Position numbers and translations under genes: made by a program. Of a DNA stretch of 64,000 nt, positions 16,301 through 24,860 are shown in pieces. Below the pieces are notes generated by a model that was not told the origin of the DNA, did no database searches, and saw only the letters and a program-made list of their open reading frames with translations. Source of the stretch: Agromyces cerinus subsp. cerinus. GTDB lineage: Bacteria > Actinomycetota > Actinomycetes > Actinomycetales > Microbacteriaceae. Position 1 is the first letter of the stretch, and the number at the start of each line of letters is the position of its first letter. Where the stretch lies: contig NZ_FSRJ01000004.1 of assembly GCF_900142065.1 (NCBI RefSeq), positions 434,001 through 498,000 of the forward strand, written 5' to 3'.

Positions 16301-17465
16301 CCCAGCCACGCTCGAGACCGCCGTTCGCGCGGCGCTCACCGGCGTCATCGACCCCGAGATCCGCAAGCCCGTCACCGAACTCGACATGGTCGACCGGGTC
16401 GTCGTGCGGGGCGACGGAACTGTCGAGGTCGGCATCCGGCTCACGATCGTCGGATGCCCCGCCTCCGACCGCATCGAACGCGACGTGCGGCAGGCGGCCG
16501 AGACGGTCGTCGGCGACGGCAACGCCGAGGTGGTGCTCTCGGTCATGACACCCGAGCAGCGCGCCGCGCTCACCGAGCGCCTGCGCGGCGGCAAGGCGGC
16601 CCGCGGCAACCCCTTCGGTCCCGGCAGCCTCACCCGCGTGATCGCGGTCACGAGCGGCAAGGGCGGCGTCGGCAAGTCGACGATCACCGCGAACCTCGCC
16701 GTGGCGCTCGCCGCTCGCGGTCTCTCGGTCGGGCTCGTCGACGCCGACGTGCACGGATTCTCAATCCCGGGCCTGCTCGGCCTCGTCGACGAGTCGGGGC
16801 TCGCCGCCCGGCCCACCCGGGTCGACGAGATGATCCTGCCGCCCGTCGCGCACGGCGTGAAGGTCATCTCGATCGGCATGTTCGTCGAACCCTCCGAGGA
16901 GGGCGGGCGCGCGTCATCCGTCGCCGTCGCCTGGCGCGGGCCGATGCTGCACCGCACGCTGTCGCAGTTCCTCACCGACGTGTACTTCGGCGACCTCGAC
17001 GTGCTCCTCGTCGATCTGCCGCCCGGCACGGGCGACGTGGCGATCTCGCTGGGGCAACTGCTGCCGAACGCCGAGGTCGTCGTCGTGACCACCCCGCAGC
17101 CCGCGGCAGCCGACGTGGCCGAGCGCTCGGGTGTCGTGGCGCGTCAGACCGGGCAGAAGATCGTGGGCGTCGTCGAGAACATGGCCGGCTTCGCGCAGCC
17201 CGGCGGCGAGATCTTCGACCTGTTCGGCGCCGGTGGCGGCGCGATCGTCGCCGAACGCCTCTCGGCGGGTCAGCCGGCACCCGTGCCGCTGCTCGCGAGC
17301 GTGCCGCTCAGCGTGGCGCTCCGCCGCGGCGGCGACGACGGCATGCCGGTCGTGCTCGCCGAGCCCGATGACCCCGCTGCACGCGCGATCGAGCAGGTCG
17401 CCGCGCAGCTCGCCGCCGTGCCCCGATCGCTGGCAGGCCGACGACTCGACGTCACGGTCCGGTGA
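16287..17465 (+). CDS. Mrp/NBP35-family P-loop ATPase, iron-sulfur carrier type
   Basis: A 392-residue protein. Residues 8-90 form a MIP18/DUF59 domain with the conserved Cys57 (IVGCPASD). Residues from about 115 are the ParA/MinD-like ATPase with the deviant Walker A SGKGGVGKST (123-132), VDADVHGFSIPG and VDLPPGTGD. Mrp proteins carry or insert Fe-S clusters. The CxxC pair that binds the bridging cluster in classical Mrp/ApbC is missing: the matching stretch reads NMAGFAQPGGEIFDLFG. The same loss is, to my knowledge, seen in other actinobacterial Mrp proteins. It is the third gene of the MgtE_N/DUF1003 operon. Confidence 0.92.
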   Translation: MPAADPATLETAVRAALTGVIDPEIRKPVTELDMVDRVVVRGDGTVEVGIRLTIVGCPASDRIERDVRQAAETVVGDGNAEVVLSVMTPEQRAALTERLRGGKAARGNPFGPGSLTRVIAVTSGKGGVGKSTITANLAVALAARGLSVGLVDADVHGFSIPGLLGLVDESGLAARPTRVDEMILPPVAHGVKVISIGMFVEPSEEGGRASSVAVAWRGPMLHRTLSQFLTDVYFGDLDVLLVDLPPGTGDVAISLGQLLPNAEVVVVTTPQPAAADVAERSGVVARQTGQKIVGVVENMAGFAQPGGEIFDLFGAGGGAIVAERLSAGQPAPVPLLASVPLSVALRRGGDDGMPVVLAEPDDPAARAIEQVAAQLAAVPRSLAGRRLDVTVR

Positions 17466-17469
17466 GCGG

Positions 17470-18375
17470 ATGTCGCGCGCCCGCCTGACCCGCCGGCACG
17501 CGATGCCCCTCGCCGCGCTCTTCACGGTCGCCGCGACGGCACTCGGGCTCACCGCATGCGCTCCGCTGGCCCGGATTCCTGCCGCCGAGCTGCCCGAGGG
17601 CCTCTCCGCCCGCGTGCAGCAGGGCCGACTCGACATCGAGGCCCACCGGCTCGTGGTCCGCATCGAGAACGACGGCGACGCCCCGGTGACGGTTGAACGG
17701 CTCGAGGTCGACTCGCCGACCCTCGCGCCGGGCATGGTGCGCTCAGAACCGTTCGAGGTCGCGCCGGGCGATGCGCTGCAGATCCGCCTGCCGTTGTCGG
17801 CGAGCGAATGCGGCGACGGCTCGACGCCGCCCGACCCCGAGGTGACGATCCTGCTCGACGTCGAGACTGAGGCGGGAGCGGCCTCCGGCGAGATCACGGC
17901 CGACGACCCGCACGGCACGCTGGCACGCGTCGCGAACTCCGACTGCCTGGCCGAGGCGGTCGAGCGGGTCGCCGCGATCGAGATGCCTGAGCATCTGCGC
18001 ACGACCGGAAGCGGCACCGAGCAGCGTGCGTTCATCGACGTCGAGGTCGTGCCCGCGGCATCCGCTGCCGGTGACGCTGACGGATCGTTCGTGATCGACC
18101 GCGTGTACGGCACGACCCTGTTGAACGCCGAGGGGGGCGTCGACTGGCCGCTCGGCACCGAGGTGTCCGCAGACGGTGCCCCCGTCACGATCGTGCTGCC
18201 GGTGCGCCCGGCCCGCTGCGACGCCCACGCGATCGCCGACGACAAGCGCGGCACGATCCTGCCGTTCGAGATCCGCACGAGCGATGGGCGCGAGGGCCGG
18301 CTCGACCGATCGTCGGGCGACACGCTGAAGGCCGAGCTCTACGCGTACTACGGGGAGCGATGCGCGCTCGAGTAG
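17470..18375 (+). CDS. Lipoprotein of unknown function
   Basis: A 301-residue protein with a lipoprotein signal: basic start MSRARLTRRH, a hydrophobic stretch, and lipobox LTAC at about residue 29. The mature part is acidic and beta-rich (RLVVRIENDGDAPVTVERLEV), with two similar halves, the second around DIEV-VPAASAAG to PARCDAH, and a few Cys that could form disulfides. The ATG at 17470 lies 5 bases after the Mrp stop, so it is probably the fourth gene of that operon. No enzyme motif is visible. Confidence 0.8.
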   Translation: MSRARLTRRHAMPLAALFTVAATALGLTACAPLARIPAAELPEGLSARVQQGRLDIEAHRLVVRIENDGDAPVTVERLEVDSPTLAPGMVRSEPFEVAPGDALQIRLPLSASECGDGSTPPDPEVTILLDVETEAGAASGEITADDPHGTLARVANSDCLAEAVERVAAIEMPEHLRTTGSGTEQRAFIDVEVVPAASAAGDADGSFVIDRVYGTTLLNAEGGVDWPLGTEVSADGAPVTIVLPVRPARCDAHAIADDKRGTILPFEIRTSDGREGRLDRSSGDTLKAELYAYYGERCALE

Positions 18376-18410
18376 GGCGTGCTCACGGCGATGCTCGGTA
18401 GAATCCGGGC

Positions 18411-18698
18411 ATGACCACACCGAATCCGGCTCCCGCAGCGCTCTCCGACGAGTCGCGCGCCCAACTGCTCAACGCCGAGGTGGCGAAGTACGCGCAGCGC
18501 GGCTGGACCGTGCAGTCCGTCGCGGCCGGCCAGGCCGTGGTCTCGAAGAACAAGCGCATCGGCTGGTTCTGGAACCTGATCCTCGTGCTGCTGACCGGCG
18601 GCCTCTGGCTGATCTACGTGGTCTACCGTGCGCTCAACCGCAAGGTGCAGACCGTCGTCATCACGGTCGACCCCACCGGCCGGATCCGCACGAGCTGA
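18411..18698 (+). CDS. Small single-span membrane protein
   Basis: A 95-residue protein. Residues 15-50 are soluble (ESRAQLLNAEVAKYAQRGWTVQSV), then one hydrophobic segment (about 51-70, WFWNLILVLLTGGLWLIYVVYR) and a basic/beta C-terminus (KVQTVVITVDPTGRI). The N-terminal layout resembles small actinobacterial proteins of unknown function. TAGAAT (18399-18404) lies 6 bases before the ATG, implying a leaderless mRNA independent of the upstream operon. Confidence 0.75.
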   Translation: MTTPNPAPAALSDESRAQLLNAEVAKYAQRGWTVQSVAAGQAVVSKNKRIGWFWNLILVLLTGGLWLIYVVYRALNRKVQTVVITVDPTGRIRTS

Positions 18699-18767
18699 TT
18701 CGCCGCGTCGCAGCGGCGGCCACGACGCACGACCCTCATCGACGGTCGCCTTCTGTAGCCTCGAGGC

Positions 18768-19145
18768 ATGACGGTACCTGCCGACTGGATCGAGCATCGT
18801 CGCGGCGACGGTGAACTGCTCGGATGGATGCGCCCCGAAGGCGAGGGCTTCGTCGTCATCGATCTGCTCGGTCGCCCGCTGACCGACTCGCTCGACTGGC
18901 TGAGCGCCGAAGAGACGCTCGAGGCGACGGGTATCGGCTACCTCGCCGATCTGTACGAGCTGCGACTCGACGACGGCACCTGGCTTCGCGTGCGCATCAC
19001 CGAGGTCTCATCAGCGGTGCTCAGACTGAAGAAGGACGACTTCGGGGCCATCGATGCGCCCGCGATCGAGTACGAGGTGCCGTTCCCGATCGACGACCGG
19101 CTCCGCCCGCTGACCGGCGAGCGGGCGTACATCCTCGATCTCTGA
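18768..19145 (+). CDS. Hypothetical soluble protein
   Basis: A 125-residue acidic protein, mostly beta strands (GELLGWMRPEGEGFVVIDLLGR; YELRLDDGTWLRVRITEV), with no signal, membrane segment or recognisable motif. TAGCCT (18756-18761) lies 6 bases before the ATG, again suggesting leaderless transcription. It is convergent with the PLP enzyme gene, with 2 bases between stops. Similar short proteins occur widely in Microbacteriaceae, but I cannot name a family. Confidence 0.7.
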   Translation: MTVPADWIEHRRGDGELLGWMRPEGEGFVVIDLLGRPLTDSLDWLSAEETLEATGIGYLADLYELRLDDGTWLRVRITEVSSAVLRLKKDDFGAIDAPAIEYEVPFPIDDRLRPLTGERAYILDL

Positions 19146-19147
19146 CG

Positions 19148-20704
19148 TCAGCCGCGATCGGGCGTCGACGACGGCTCCACGACCCGCGCGAGCAGCTCGA
19201 CGAGCAACCGCTCGGTGAGCTGCGGCGGCAGCGCTCCGACGAGCGCGAGCACCGGGGCGAGCCGGTCGGGAAGCGCACCGTCGGCGCCCGCGGCCTCGTC
19301 ATCGGACGCAGCACCGCCGAGCAGTCCGAACGCGCGCAGCAGGCCTGCAGCGCCCGCTGAGTCGAGGCCGGCGGATGCCGCGGCGAGCCCCTCGAGGCCA
19401 CCGGGCAGCGTCTCGGCGAGCCCGGCGACGAGCAGCTGCCCGTCGACGGGCGGCACGCCGCGCACGGCATCGGCGGCGGCGACGAGCGCCGTCGACAGCT
19501 GGCCGACCACGGCCTCGGTCACCGGGGTCACCGTGAGGTGGGTCGTGTGGGGCAGGCGGGTGCCGTCGGCCTGGGTGAGCCCGGGCTGCAGCTGCAGGTG
19601 CCAGCCGGCCGCGCGCGCGGCATCCGCCCAGTGGTGGGGGTCGACTCGGCGATCGACCGCGACCGATTCGTCGGTGGCGACCGCGAAGAGCGGGCCGGTC
19701 GGCACGCCGACGACCTTCAGCCCCTCGATGCCGTCGACGACCTCGCGGAGCGCCTCGGTGGCTCGCGCCGTCTGCGCAGTGAGCTCGGTGAACCCGTCTT
19801 CGCCGAGTGCCTCGATGATCGCCCACGCCGCGGCGAGCGGCCCGGCGGGCTTCGACCCGGTCAGCGTCGGGTTCACGACGGGGTAACCGGGCCAGGCGGT
19901 CGTCGCGAAGTACTGGAACCGCTGGCGATCGCGACCACGGGTGAGCAGCACCGAGACGCCCTTCGGCGCGTAGCCGTACTTGTGCAGGTCGGCCGAGAGA
20001 CTCGTGACGCCCGGAACCGACAGGTTCCACGCCGGCAGCTCGTCGGGCCAGAAGGCGAGCGCGAAGCCGCCGATGCAGGCGTCGACGTGCAGCGCGATGC
20101 CGCGCGGGCCGGTGATCGCCGCGACATCCGCGATCGGGTCGAGCGCTGCGAACGGGTACGACGGCGCGCTCACCACGACGAGGGCGACGTCGTCGCCGAG
20201 GCGTTCCTCGATCGCCGCGACCGACACGACGCCAGTGCCCGGGTCGACGGGCACGAGATCGAGCTCGAGCCCGAAGTACTCGGCGGCCTTGTGGAACGCG
20301 GCGTGCACGGTCACCGGAGCCACGATGCGCGGCACGCGCGGCGTGCCGGCGCGCAGCGACCGCCACAGGTCGCGCGCGGACTTCACCGCGAGCAGGCAGC
20401 TCTCGGTGCCGCCCGAGGTGACCGAGCCGACGATCTCGTCGTCGCCGGCGCCGCCGAGCACGCGCCTCGCGAAGCCGACGACGCCGGCCTCCATCGCCGC
20501 GACCGAGGTGAACGTCGTCGGGTCGAGTCCGTTCACGGGCTGCACGAGGCGCGCGGCACCGGCGGCCAGCTCGTCGAGCTCGACGAGTCCCGAGTCGTAG
20601 ACGTACGAGAGCACCCGGCCGCCGTGGGTCGGGGCGTCGAGGGCGCGCATCGCCTCGAGTTCGGCGAGGATCGCGGATGCCTCGCGGCGGAAGTCGGTCA
20701 TCAT
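19148..20704 (-). CDS. PLP-dependent lyase, sphingosine-1-phosphate lyase / group II decarboxylase type
   Basis: A 518-residue fold-type I PLP enzyme. It shows the VTSGGTESCLLAVKSARD cofactor motif, HVDACIGGF (Asp pairing with the pyridine nitrogen) and SADLHKYGYAPKG with Schiff-base Lys at about residue 242. HKYGYAPKG is typical of the sphingosine-1-phosphate lyase branch rather than glutamate decarboxylases (HK-L). The last ~100 residues are an Ala/Gly/Leu-rich extension beyond the usual length. It begins inside the end of the MFS gene (ATGA overlap), and an aldehyde dehydrogenase faces it, suggesting a pathway that imports a substrate, cleaves it to an aldehyde and oxidises that. The substrate is unproven. 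Confidence 0.85.
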   Translation of the reverse strand: MMTDFRREASAILAELEAMRALDAPTHGGRVLSYVYDSGLVELDELAAGAARLVQPVNGLDPTTFTSVAAMEAGVVGFARRVLGGAGDDEIVGSVTSGGTESCLLAVKSARDLWRSLRAGTPRVPRIVAPVTVHAAFHKAAEYFGLELDLVPVDPGTGVVSVAAIEERLGDDVALVVVSAPSYPFAALDPIADVAAITGPRGIALHVDACIGGFALAFWPDELPAWNLSVPGVTSLSADLHKYGYAPKGVSVLLTRGRDRQRFQYFATTAWPGYPVVNPTLTGSKPAGPLAAAWAIIEALGEDGFTELTAQTARATEALREVVDGIEGLKVVGVPTGPLFAVATDESVAVDRRVDPHHWADAARAAGWHLQLQPGLTQADGTRLPHTTHLTVTPVTEAVVGQLSTALVAAADAVRGVPPVDGQLLVAGLAETLPGGLEGLAAASAGLDSAGAAGLLRAFGLLGGAASDDEAAGADGALPDRLAPVLALVGALPPQLTERLLVELLARVVEPSSTPDRG

Positions 20705-22077
20705 GCCACCGTCTCTGCGGTCGTGGCGGCGGCATCGGCCTCGATGTCACTGCGTCGGAGGGGGTACTTGCGCAGCGCCACGAGGCTCGCTGCCACGAGC
20801 AGTGCGGGGATCGCGCTGAAGCTGATCGCGATGCCGGCGACCGCGGCCGGCGACTGGGTCACCGTCTCGGAACCGATCGACTCCACGTAGCCGGTGAGGG
20901 CGAGCACGATCGTGAGCACCGTGGCGCCGAGCGCCATTCCCGCCGTCTCACCCGCGGTCCAGACGCCGCCGAAGCTGCCGGCGCGGCCGATGCCGTGCGT
21001 GCGTGCGTCGTGCGAGATCACGTCGGGCAGCATGGCCATCGGCAGCGACTGCATGCCCGCGTAGCCGGCGCCCGCGAGTGCGACGGGCACGTACACCCAC
21101 GCGCCCGGCGCCCAGATCATGCCGACGAGGCTGAGGGCGGCGATGCCGAAGAGGGTGCTCGCGAGCGCGAACCCGCGCTCCTTGCCGACGCGGCGGGCGA
21201 CGGCCTGCCAGACCGGCGCGAAGAGCACGGCCGGTCCGATGAGCGCGACGAAGAGGAACGTCACCGCGCGCTCGTCGCGGAGCACCCAGGTCGCGACGAA
21301 CTGCGCGCCTGCGAGCATGAGGCCGGTCGCCAGGCCCTGCAGTACGAAGGCGGCGAGCAGCGCGCGGAACGCCGCGCTGCGCTTGAGCGCCGCGAAGCCC
21401 TCGGCGTAGCCGGCGCGGATGTCGCGGCGCGGCGCGGCCTCCGTCGACGCGATGCCTCTCGCGGCCGTCGTGGTGGCGACGAGCATGCCAGCACCGATCA
21501 CGACACCCGCGACGATCGCCATCACGAGGTAGCCCGTGTGCTCGTCGGCGAACGCAGCGCGCACCTCGGGGCCGCCGGCGCCGAAGAGGAGGATCGCGAT
21601 CGTGAGCACCACGACACGCCAGGTGAGCAGGCGCGTGCGCGCGTCGTAGTCGGCCGTGAGCTCTGCCGGCAGTGCGATGTAGGGCACCTGGAAGAGGCTG
21701 AAGGCCGTCGCCGTGGCCAGGAAGGCCAGGAACACCCAGATGCCGGATGCCCCGGGGTCGAGCCCCGCAGGCACGGCGAAGGTGACGATGAATCCGACGG
21801 GCAGCGCGGCGGCGCCGACGATCATCCAGGTGCGGCGAGTGCCGGTGCGCGCGAGCGCGCGGTCGCTGCGTTCGCCGATCCAGGGGTCGATCACGACGTC
21901 CCACACCTTCGCGGCGGTGACGACGAGGCCCGCGACGAGCGCGGTCACGCCGAGGGTGTCGGTCAGGTAGTACACGAGCACGAGGCCGGGCAGCGTGGCG
22001 AAGCCGCCGGTGCCGATGGATCCGATCGCATAGCGGGTCACGACACCGCGGGACAGGGTTCGCACCGATGCGGTCAT
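20701..22077 (-). CDS. MFS transporter, GPH (glycoside-cation symporter)-like
   Basis: A 458-residue, twelve-helix membrane protein of the major facilitator superfamily. The N-terminal half has the GPH-type motif VWDVVIDPWIGERSDR and the RRTWMIVG loop; the C-terminal half has MLPDVISHDARTHGIGRAGSFGGVW, a typical GPH segment. Members import sugars or related solutes with H+ or Na+. The ATG at 22077 was chosen over one at 22128 because TACACT (22084-22089, minus) lies exactly 6 bases before it. It overlaps the PLP lyase gene by 4 bases. Operator-like repeats lie between it and the divergent dehydrogenase gene. Confidence 0.88.
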   Translation of the reverse strand: MTASVRTLSRGVVTRYAIGSIGTGGFATLPGLVLVYYLTDTLGVTALVAGLVVTAAKVWDVVIDPWIGERSDRALARTGTRRTWMIVGAAALPVGFIVTFAVPAGLDPGASGIWVFLAFLATATAFSLFQVPYIALPAELTADYDARTRLLTWRVVVLTIAILLFGAGGPEVRAAFADEHTGYLVMAIVAGVVIGAGMLVATTTAARGIASTEAAPRRDIRAGYAEGFAALKRSAAFRALLAAFVLQGLATGLMLAGAQFVATWVLRDERAVTFLFVALIGPAVLFAPVWQAVARRVGKERGFALASTLFGIAALSLVGMIWAPGAWVYVPVALAGAGYAGMQSLPMAMLPDVISHDARTHGIGRAGSFGGVWTAGETAGMALGATVLTIVLALTGYVESIGSETVTQSPAAVAGIAISFSAIPALLVAASLVALRKYPLRRSDIEADAAATTAETVA

Positions 22078-22116
22078 GGAGGCAGTGTACTCACCCGTGG
22101 ACGCCCGTCCGACAGC

Positions 22117-22160
22117 GAACTGGGTCAACTGACCTAGAACTGGGTCGACTGTCCTAGACT
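22117..22160. promoter_or_regulatory. Two 20-bp direct repeats over the MFS / ALDH divergent promoter
   Basis: Units at 22117-22136 and 22137-22156 match at 18 of 20 positions and abut head to tail. The first contains the dyad GGTCAACTGACC (22123-22134); the second a weaker form, GGTCGACTGTCC. The second unit runs into TAGACT (22155-22160), the -10 box of the plus-strand dehydrogenase, 6 bases before its ATG. A dimeric repressor bound here would control both transcripts. No regulator gene is adjacent. Confidence 0.75.
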
Positions 22161-22166
22161 GTGCGC

Positions 22167-23717
22167 ATGCGCGCCCCCACGGCCTCCCCCGACCTGTACG
22201 CGAGCCTTGCCGACGATGTCGTCGCCTCAGGCTCCGAGACCATCTCCGTTCCGACCCCGTCGACGGGCGAGACGATGCACGAGCTGCCGCGATCGAGCGC
22301 CGACGACGTGCACGACGCGTTCGCCCGCGCGAAGCTCGCCCAGCTCGCCTGGGCCCGTGCGGGCTTCGCCGAGCGCCGGCGCGTGCTGCTCCGGGCGCAC
22401 GACCTCATCCTCGAACGGCGCGACATGCTGCTCGACCTCATCCAGCTCGAGAGCGGCAAGACGCGCGGCCAGGCCTTCGAGGAGATCTTCGAAGCGGTCT
22501 CCGTCACCCGCTACAACGCCCTCGCCGCCCGCAAGGTGCTGCACGGTCGGCCAGTGCGTTCCGGCCTGCCCACCGTCGCGACGAGCCGGGTGCAGTTCCG
22601 CCCGAAGGGCGTCGTCGGCGTCATCACGCCGTGGAACTTCGCACTCAGCCTCGCCGCGATGGACGTGGTGCCCGCCCTCGCCGCCGGCTGCGGCGTCGTG
22701 CAGAAGGCCGACGACCAGGGCGCCCTGTCGATCCTTGCGCTGCGCCGCGCCTTCATCGACGCGGGCGTGCCCGCGGCGCTCTGGGCCGTCGTCGCCGGCC
22801 CTGCGGCCGAGGTCGGCGAAGCCTTGACGGATGTCGCGGACTACGTGTGCTTCACGGGTTCCACCGCGACCGGGCGCAAGATCGGCGAGAAGGCGGGACG
22901 CCGGCTCATCGGCTCGTCACTCGAACTCGGCGGCAAGAACGCGCTGCTCGTGCTCGACGACGTCGACCCCGCCACGGCCGCAGCGAACACTGCGCACGCC
23001 GCCTTCTCGGCGATGGGGCAGCTCTGCGTCTCTATCGAGCGCATCTACGTGCACCAGAAGGTCGCCGGTCCCTTCCAGCTCGCCCTCGTCGAGCGCCTGC
23101 GTGCGGCCAAGCTCGGCTCCGGCCTCGACTTCAGTGCGGACTTCGGCTCGCTCGCGAGCGCCGCACAGCTCGCACGGGTGCAGGCGCACCTCGATGACGC
23201 CGTCGCGAAGGGCGCCGTCGTGCTCGTCGGCGGCAAGCACCGCCCCGACATCGGACCGTGGTTCTTCGAGCCGACCATCCTCACCGGGGTCACGCCCGAC
23301 ATGCTCGTGTACGCCGAGGAGACGTTCGGGGCGATCGCCTCGCTCTACCTCGTCGGCAGCGACGAAGAGGCGGTGCTCGCGGCCAACTCGAGTGAATACG
23401 GCCTGAACGCCGCCGTCTTCACCACATCGGCTGCGCGTGCCCGACGCGTCGCCGACGCGCTCGAGGCCGGCAGCGTCAACATCAACGAGGGGTACCGCGG
23501 CTCGTTCGGCTCGGTGGCGGCGCCGATGGGCGGCGTCAAGCAGTCGGGCCTCGGCCGCCGGAACGGCGAGGCCGGACTCCTGCGATTCGTCGAGCCCGTC
23601 ACGATCTCATCGGTGACCGGACTCCTGCAGTTGCCGCGCACCGCGGCGGAGTACGAGCAGAAGGCGCCGCTCCTCGTGCTGCTCGCACAGGCGTTGAAGG
23701 TGCTGCGCCTGCGCTGA
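22167..23717 (+). CDS. NAD(P)-dependent aldehyde dehydrogenase, succinic-semialdehyde-dehydrogenase-like
   Basis: A 516-residue aldehyde dehydrogenase. It shows the PWNF cofactor/substrate motif (VVGVITPWNFALS), FTGSTATGRKI, ELGGKNALLV with the general base Glu at about residue 253, and the catalytic Cys at about 287 (GQLCVSIERI). Overall similarity is to the SSADH (GabD2) group, which oxidises succinic semialdehyde to succinate. The C-terminal ~30 residues extend past the usual end. The start at 22167 follows TAGACT by 6 bases. Divergence from a PLP lyase suggests its real aldehyde may come from that enzyme. Confidence 0.9.
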   Translation: MRAPTASPDLYASLADDVVASGSETISVPTPSTGETMHELPRSSADDVHDAFARAKLAQLAWARAGFAERRRVLLRAHDLILERRDMLLDLIQLESGKTRGQAFEEIFEAVSVTRYNALAARKVLHGRPVRSGLPTVATSRVQFRPKGVVGVITPWNFALSLAAMDVVPALAAGCGVVQKADDQGALSILALRRAFIDAGVPAALWAVVAGPAAEVGEALTDVADYVCFTGSTATGRKIGEKAGRRLIGSSLELGGKNALLVLDDVDPATAAANTAHAAFSAMGQLCVSIERIYVHQKVAGPFQLALVERLRAAKLGSGLDFSADFGSLASAAQLARVQAHLDDAVAKGAVVLVGGKHRPDIGPWFFEPTILTGVTPDMLVYAEETFGAIASLYLVGSDEEAVLAANSSEYGLNAAVFTTSAARARRVADALEAGSVNINEGYRGSFGSVAAPMGGVKQSGLGRRNGEAGLLRFVEPVTISSVTGLLQLPRTAAEYEQKAPLLVLLAQALKVLRLR

Positions 23718-23737
23718 CCCGCGCCGGCGCGCGCCGA

Positions 23738-24136
23738 TCAGGTCGCTTCGGAGTCGAACGGCGCGGGTTCGTCGGCGCCGAGTCCCTCGCGCTTGCGCTT
23801 GCGCTGCAGGTACGCCGAGTTCTCGTTGACGGAGGCGCGCGCCACCACTGGCGCCGGTGCATCCTCCTCGGCGAAGGGGTCGATGTCGGTGAGCGCCTCG
23901 CGGATGATGCGTCGCGGGTCGTACTGCCGCGGGTCGAGCTTCTTCCAGTCGACGTCGTCGAAGTCGGGGCCCATCTCGTCGCGCATGCGGTCCTTGGCGC
24001 CGTTGGCCATGTCGCGCAGCGAACGCACGAGCCTCCCGAGCTGCGCGGCGTAGTGCGGCAGTCGCTCCGGTCCCAGCAGGAAGACCGCGATGACACCCAC
24101 GATGAGGAGCTTGTCGAACGTCAGTCCACCGAACAT
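23738..24136 (-). CDS. tatB: Sec-independent protein translocase TatB
   Basis: A 132-residue protein with one N-terminal membrane helix ending in the TatB/TatA hinge (FDKLLIVGVIAVFLLGPERLPHYAAQLGRLVRSLRDMA), then an amphipathic helix and a charged disordered tail. The glutamate in LLGPERLP is the hallmark of TatB, which with TatC recognises twin-arginine signal peptides for export of folded proteins. The ATG at 24136 is set by TATCCT (24143-24148, minus) 6 bases upstream; a longer start would put charged residues before the helix. It is convergent with the dehydrogenase and divergent from the methyltransferase. tatA and tatC are not in the window. Confidence 0.93.
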   Translation of the reverse strand: MFGGLTFDKLLIVGVIAVFLLGPERLPHYAAQLGRLVRSLRDMANGAKDRMRDEMGPDFDDVDWKKLDPRQYDPRRIIREALTDIDPFAEEDAPAPVVARASVNENSAYLQRKRKREGLGADEPAPFDSEAT

Positions 24137-24227
24137 CCCTACAGGATAGTCGGCGGCGAGGCGTACGAACGACACACGGTCCGCACCCTAGGCTTAGGAG
24201 CTGAGAGATGCATCCGGGAGCCGCCAC

Positions 24228-24860
24228 GTGTCCGAACACGACCTGAACTGGAAGTACGTCGACGACTCGGTCGCCGTGACCGAGTCGATCGCCAAGGCCC
24301 GTCAGCAATCGCTCGAGCTCGGCGTCGAGCCGGTCTCGCCCGCGGTGGGCGCACAGCTCGCCGTGCTCGCCGCCGCATCCCGCGCACAGTCGATCATCGA
24401 GATCGGCACCGGAGTCGGCGTCTCGGGTCTCTGGATGCTGCAGGCCGCCCGCCGCGCGCTGCTCACCTCGATCGACACCGAGAACGAGTACCAGCAGCAC
24501 GCCCGCCAGCATTTCGCCGACGCCGGCATCGCCGCCGCCCGTGTGCGACTCATCGCCGGACGCGCGAGCGAGGTGCTGCCGCGCATGAACGAGAGTTCGT
24601 ACGACATCGTCTTCATCGACGCCGATGCACCGTCGGTCATCGAGTACGCCGAGCACGGCCTGCGCCTGGCCAAGCCCGGCGGCATCGTGCTCGTCGCGCG
24701 TGCGCTCTGGAAGGGCCGGGTCGCCGACCCCGCACGACGCGATGAATCGGCGAGCGCGTACCGCACCCTGGTCTCAGAGCTGTCGACCTCGTCGGCTGTG
24801 GCCACGGCGATCTCGCCCGCCGGCGACGGCCTGCTGCAGATCGTCAAGCTCGGCGTCTAG
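24228..24860 (+). CDS. SAM-dependent O-methyltransferase
   Basis: A 210-residue class I methyltransferase of the catechol-O-methyltransferase-like (Methyltransf_3) family. Motif I is IIEIGTGVGVSGLWML; the acidic motif II is SIDTENEYQQHA; YDIVFIDAD carries the metal-binding Asp. The family methylates catechols and related hydroxyls with a divalent metal. It is often beside tatB in Actinobacteria, close to the sigE region, but its substrate is not known. The GTG start has GGGAG ahead of it, and TAGGCT (24189-24194) is a plausible -10. Confidence 0.9.
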   Translation: MSEHDLNWKYVDDSVAVTESIAKARQQSLELGVEPVSPAVGAQLAVLAAASRAQSIIEIGTGVGVSGLWMLQAARRALLTSIDTENEYQQHARQHFADAGIAAARVRLIAGRASEVLPRMNESSYDIVFIDADAPSVIEYAEHGLRLAKPGGIVLVARALWKGRVADPARRDESASAYRTLVSELSTSSAVATAISPAGDGLLQIVKLGV

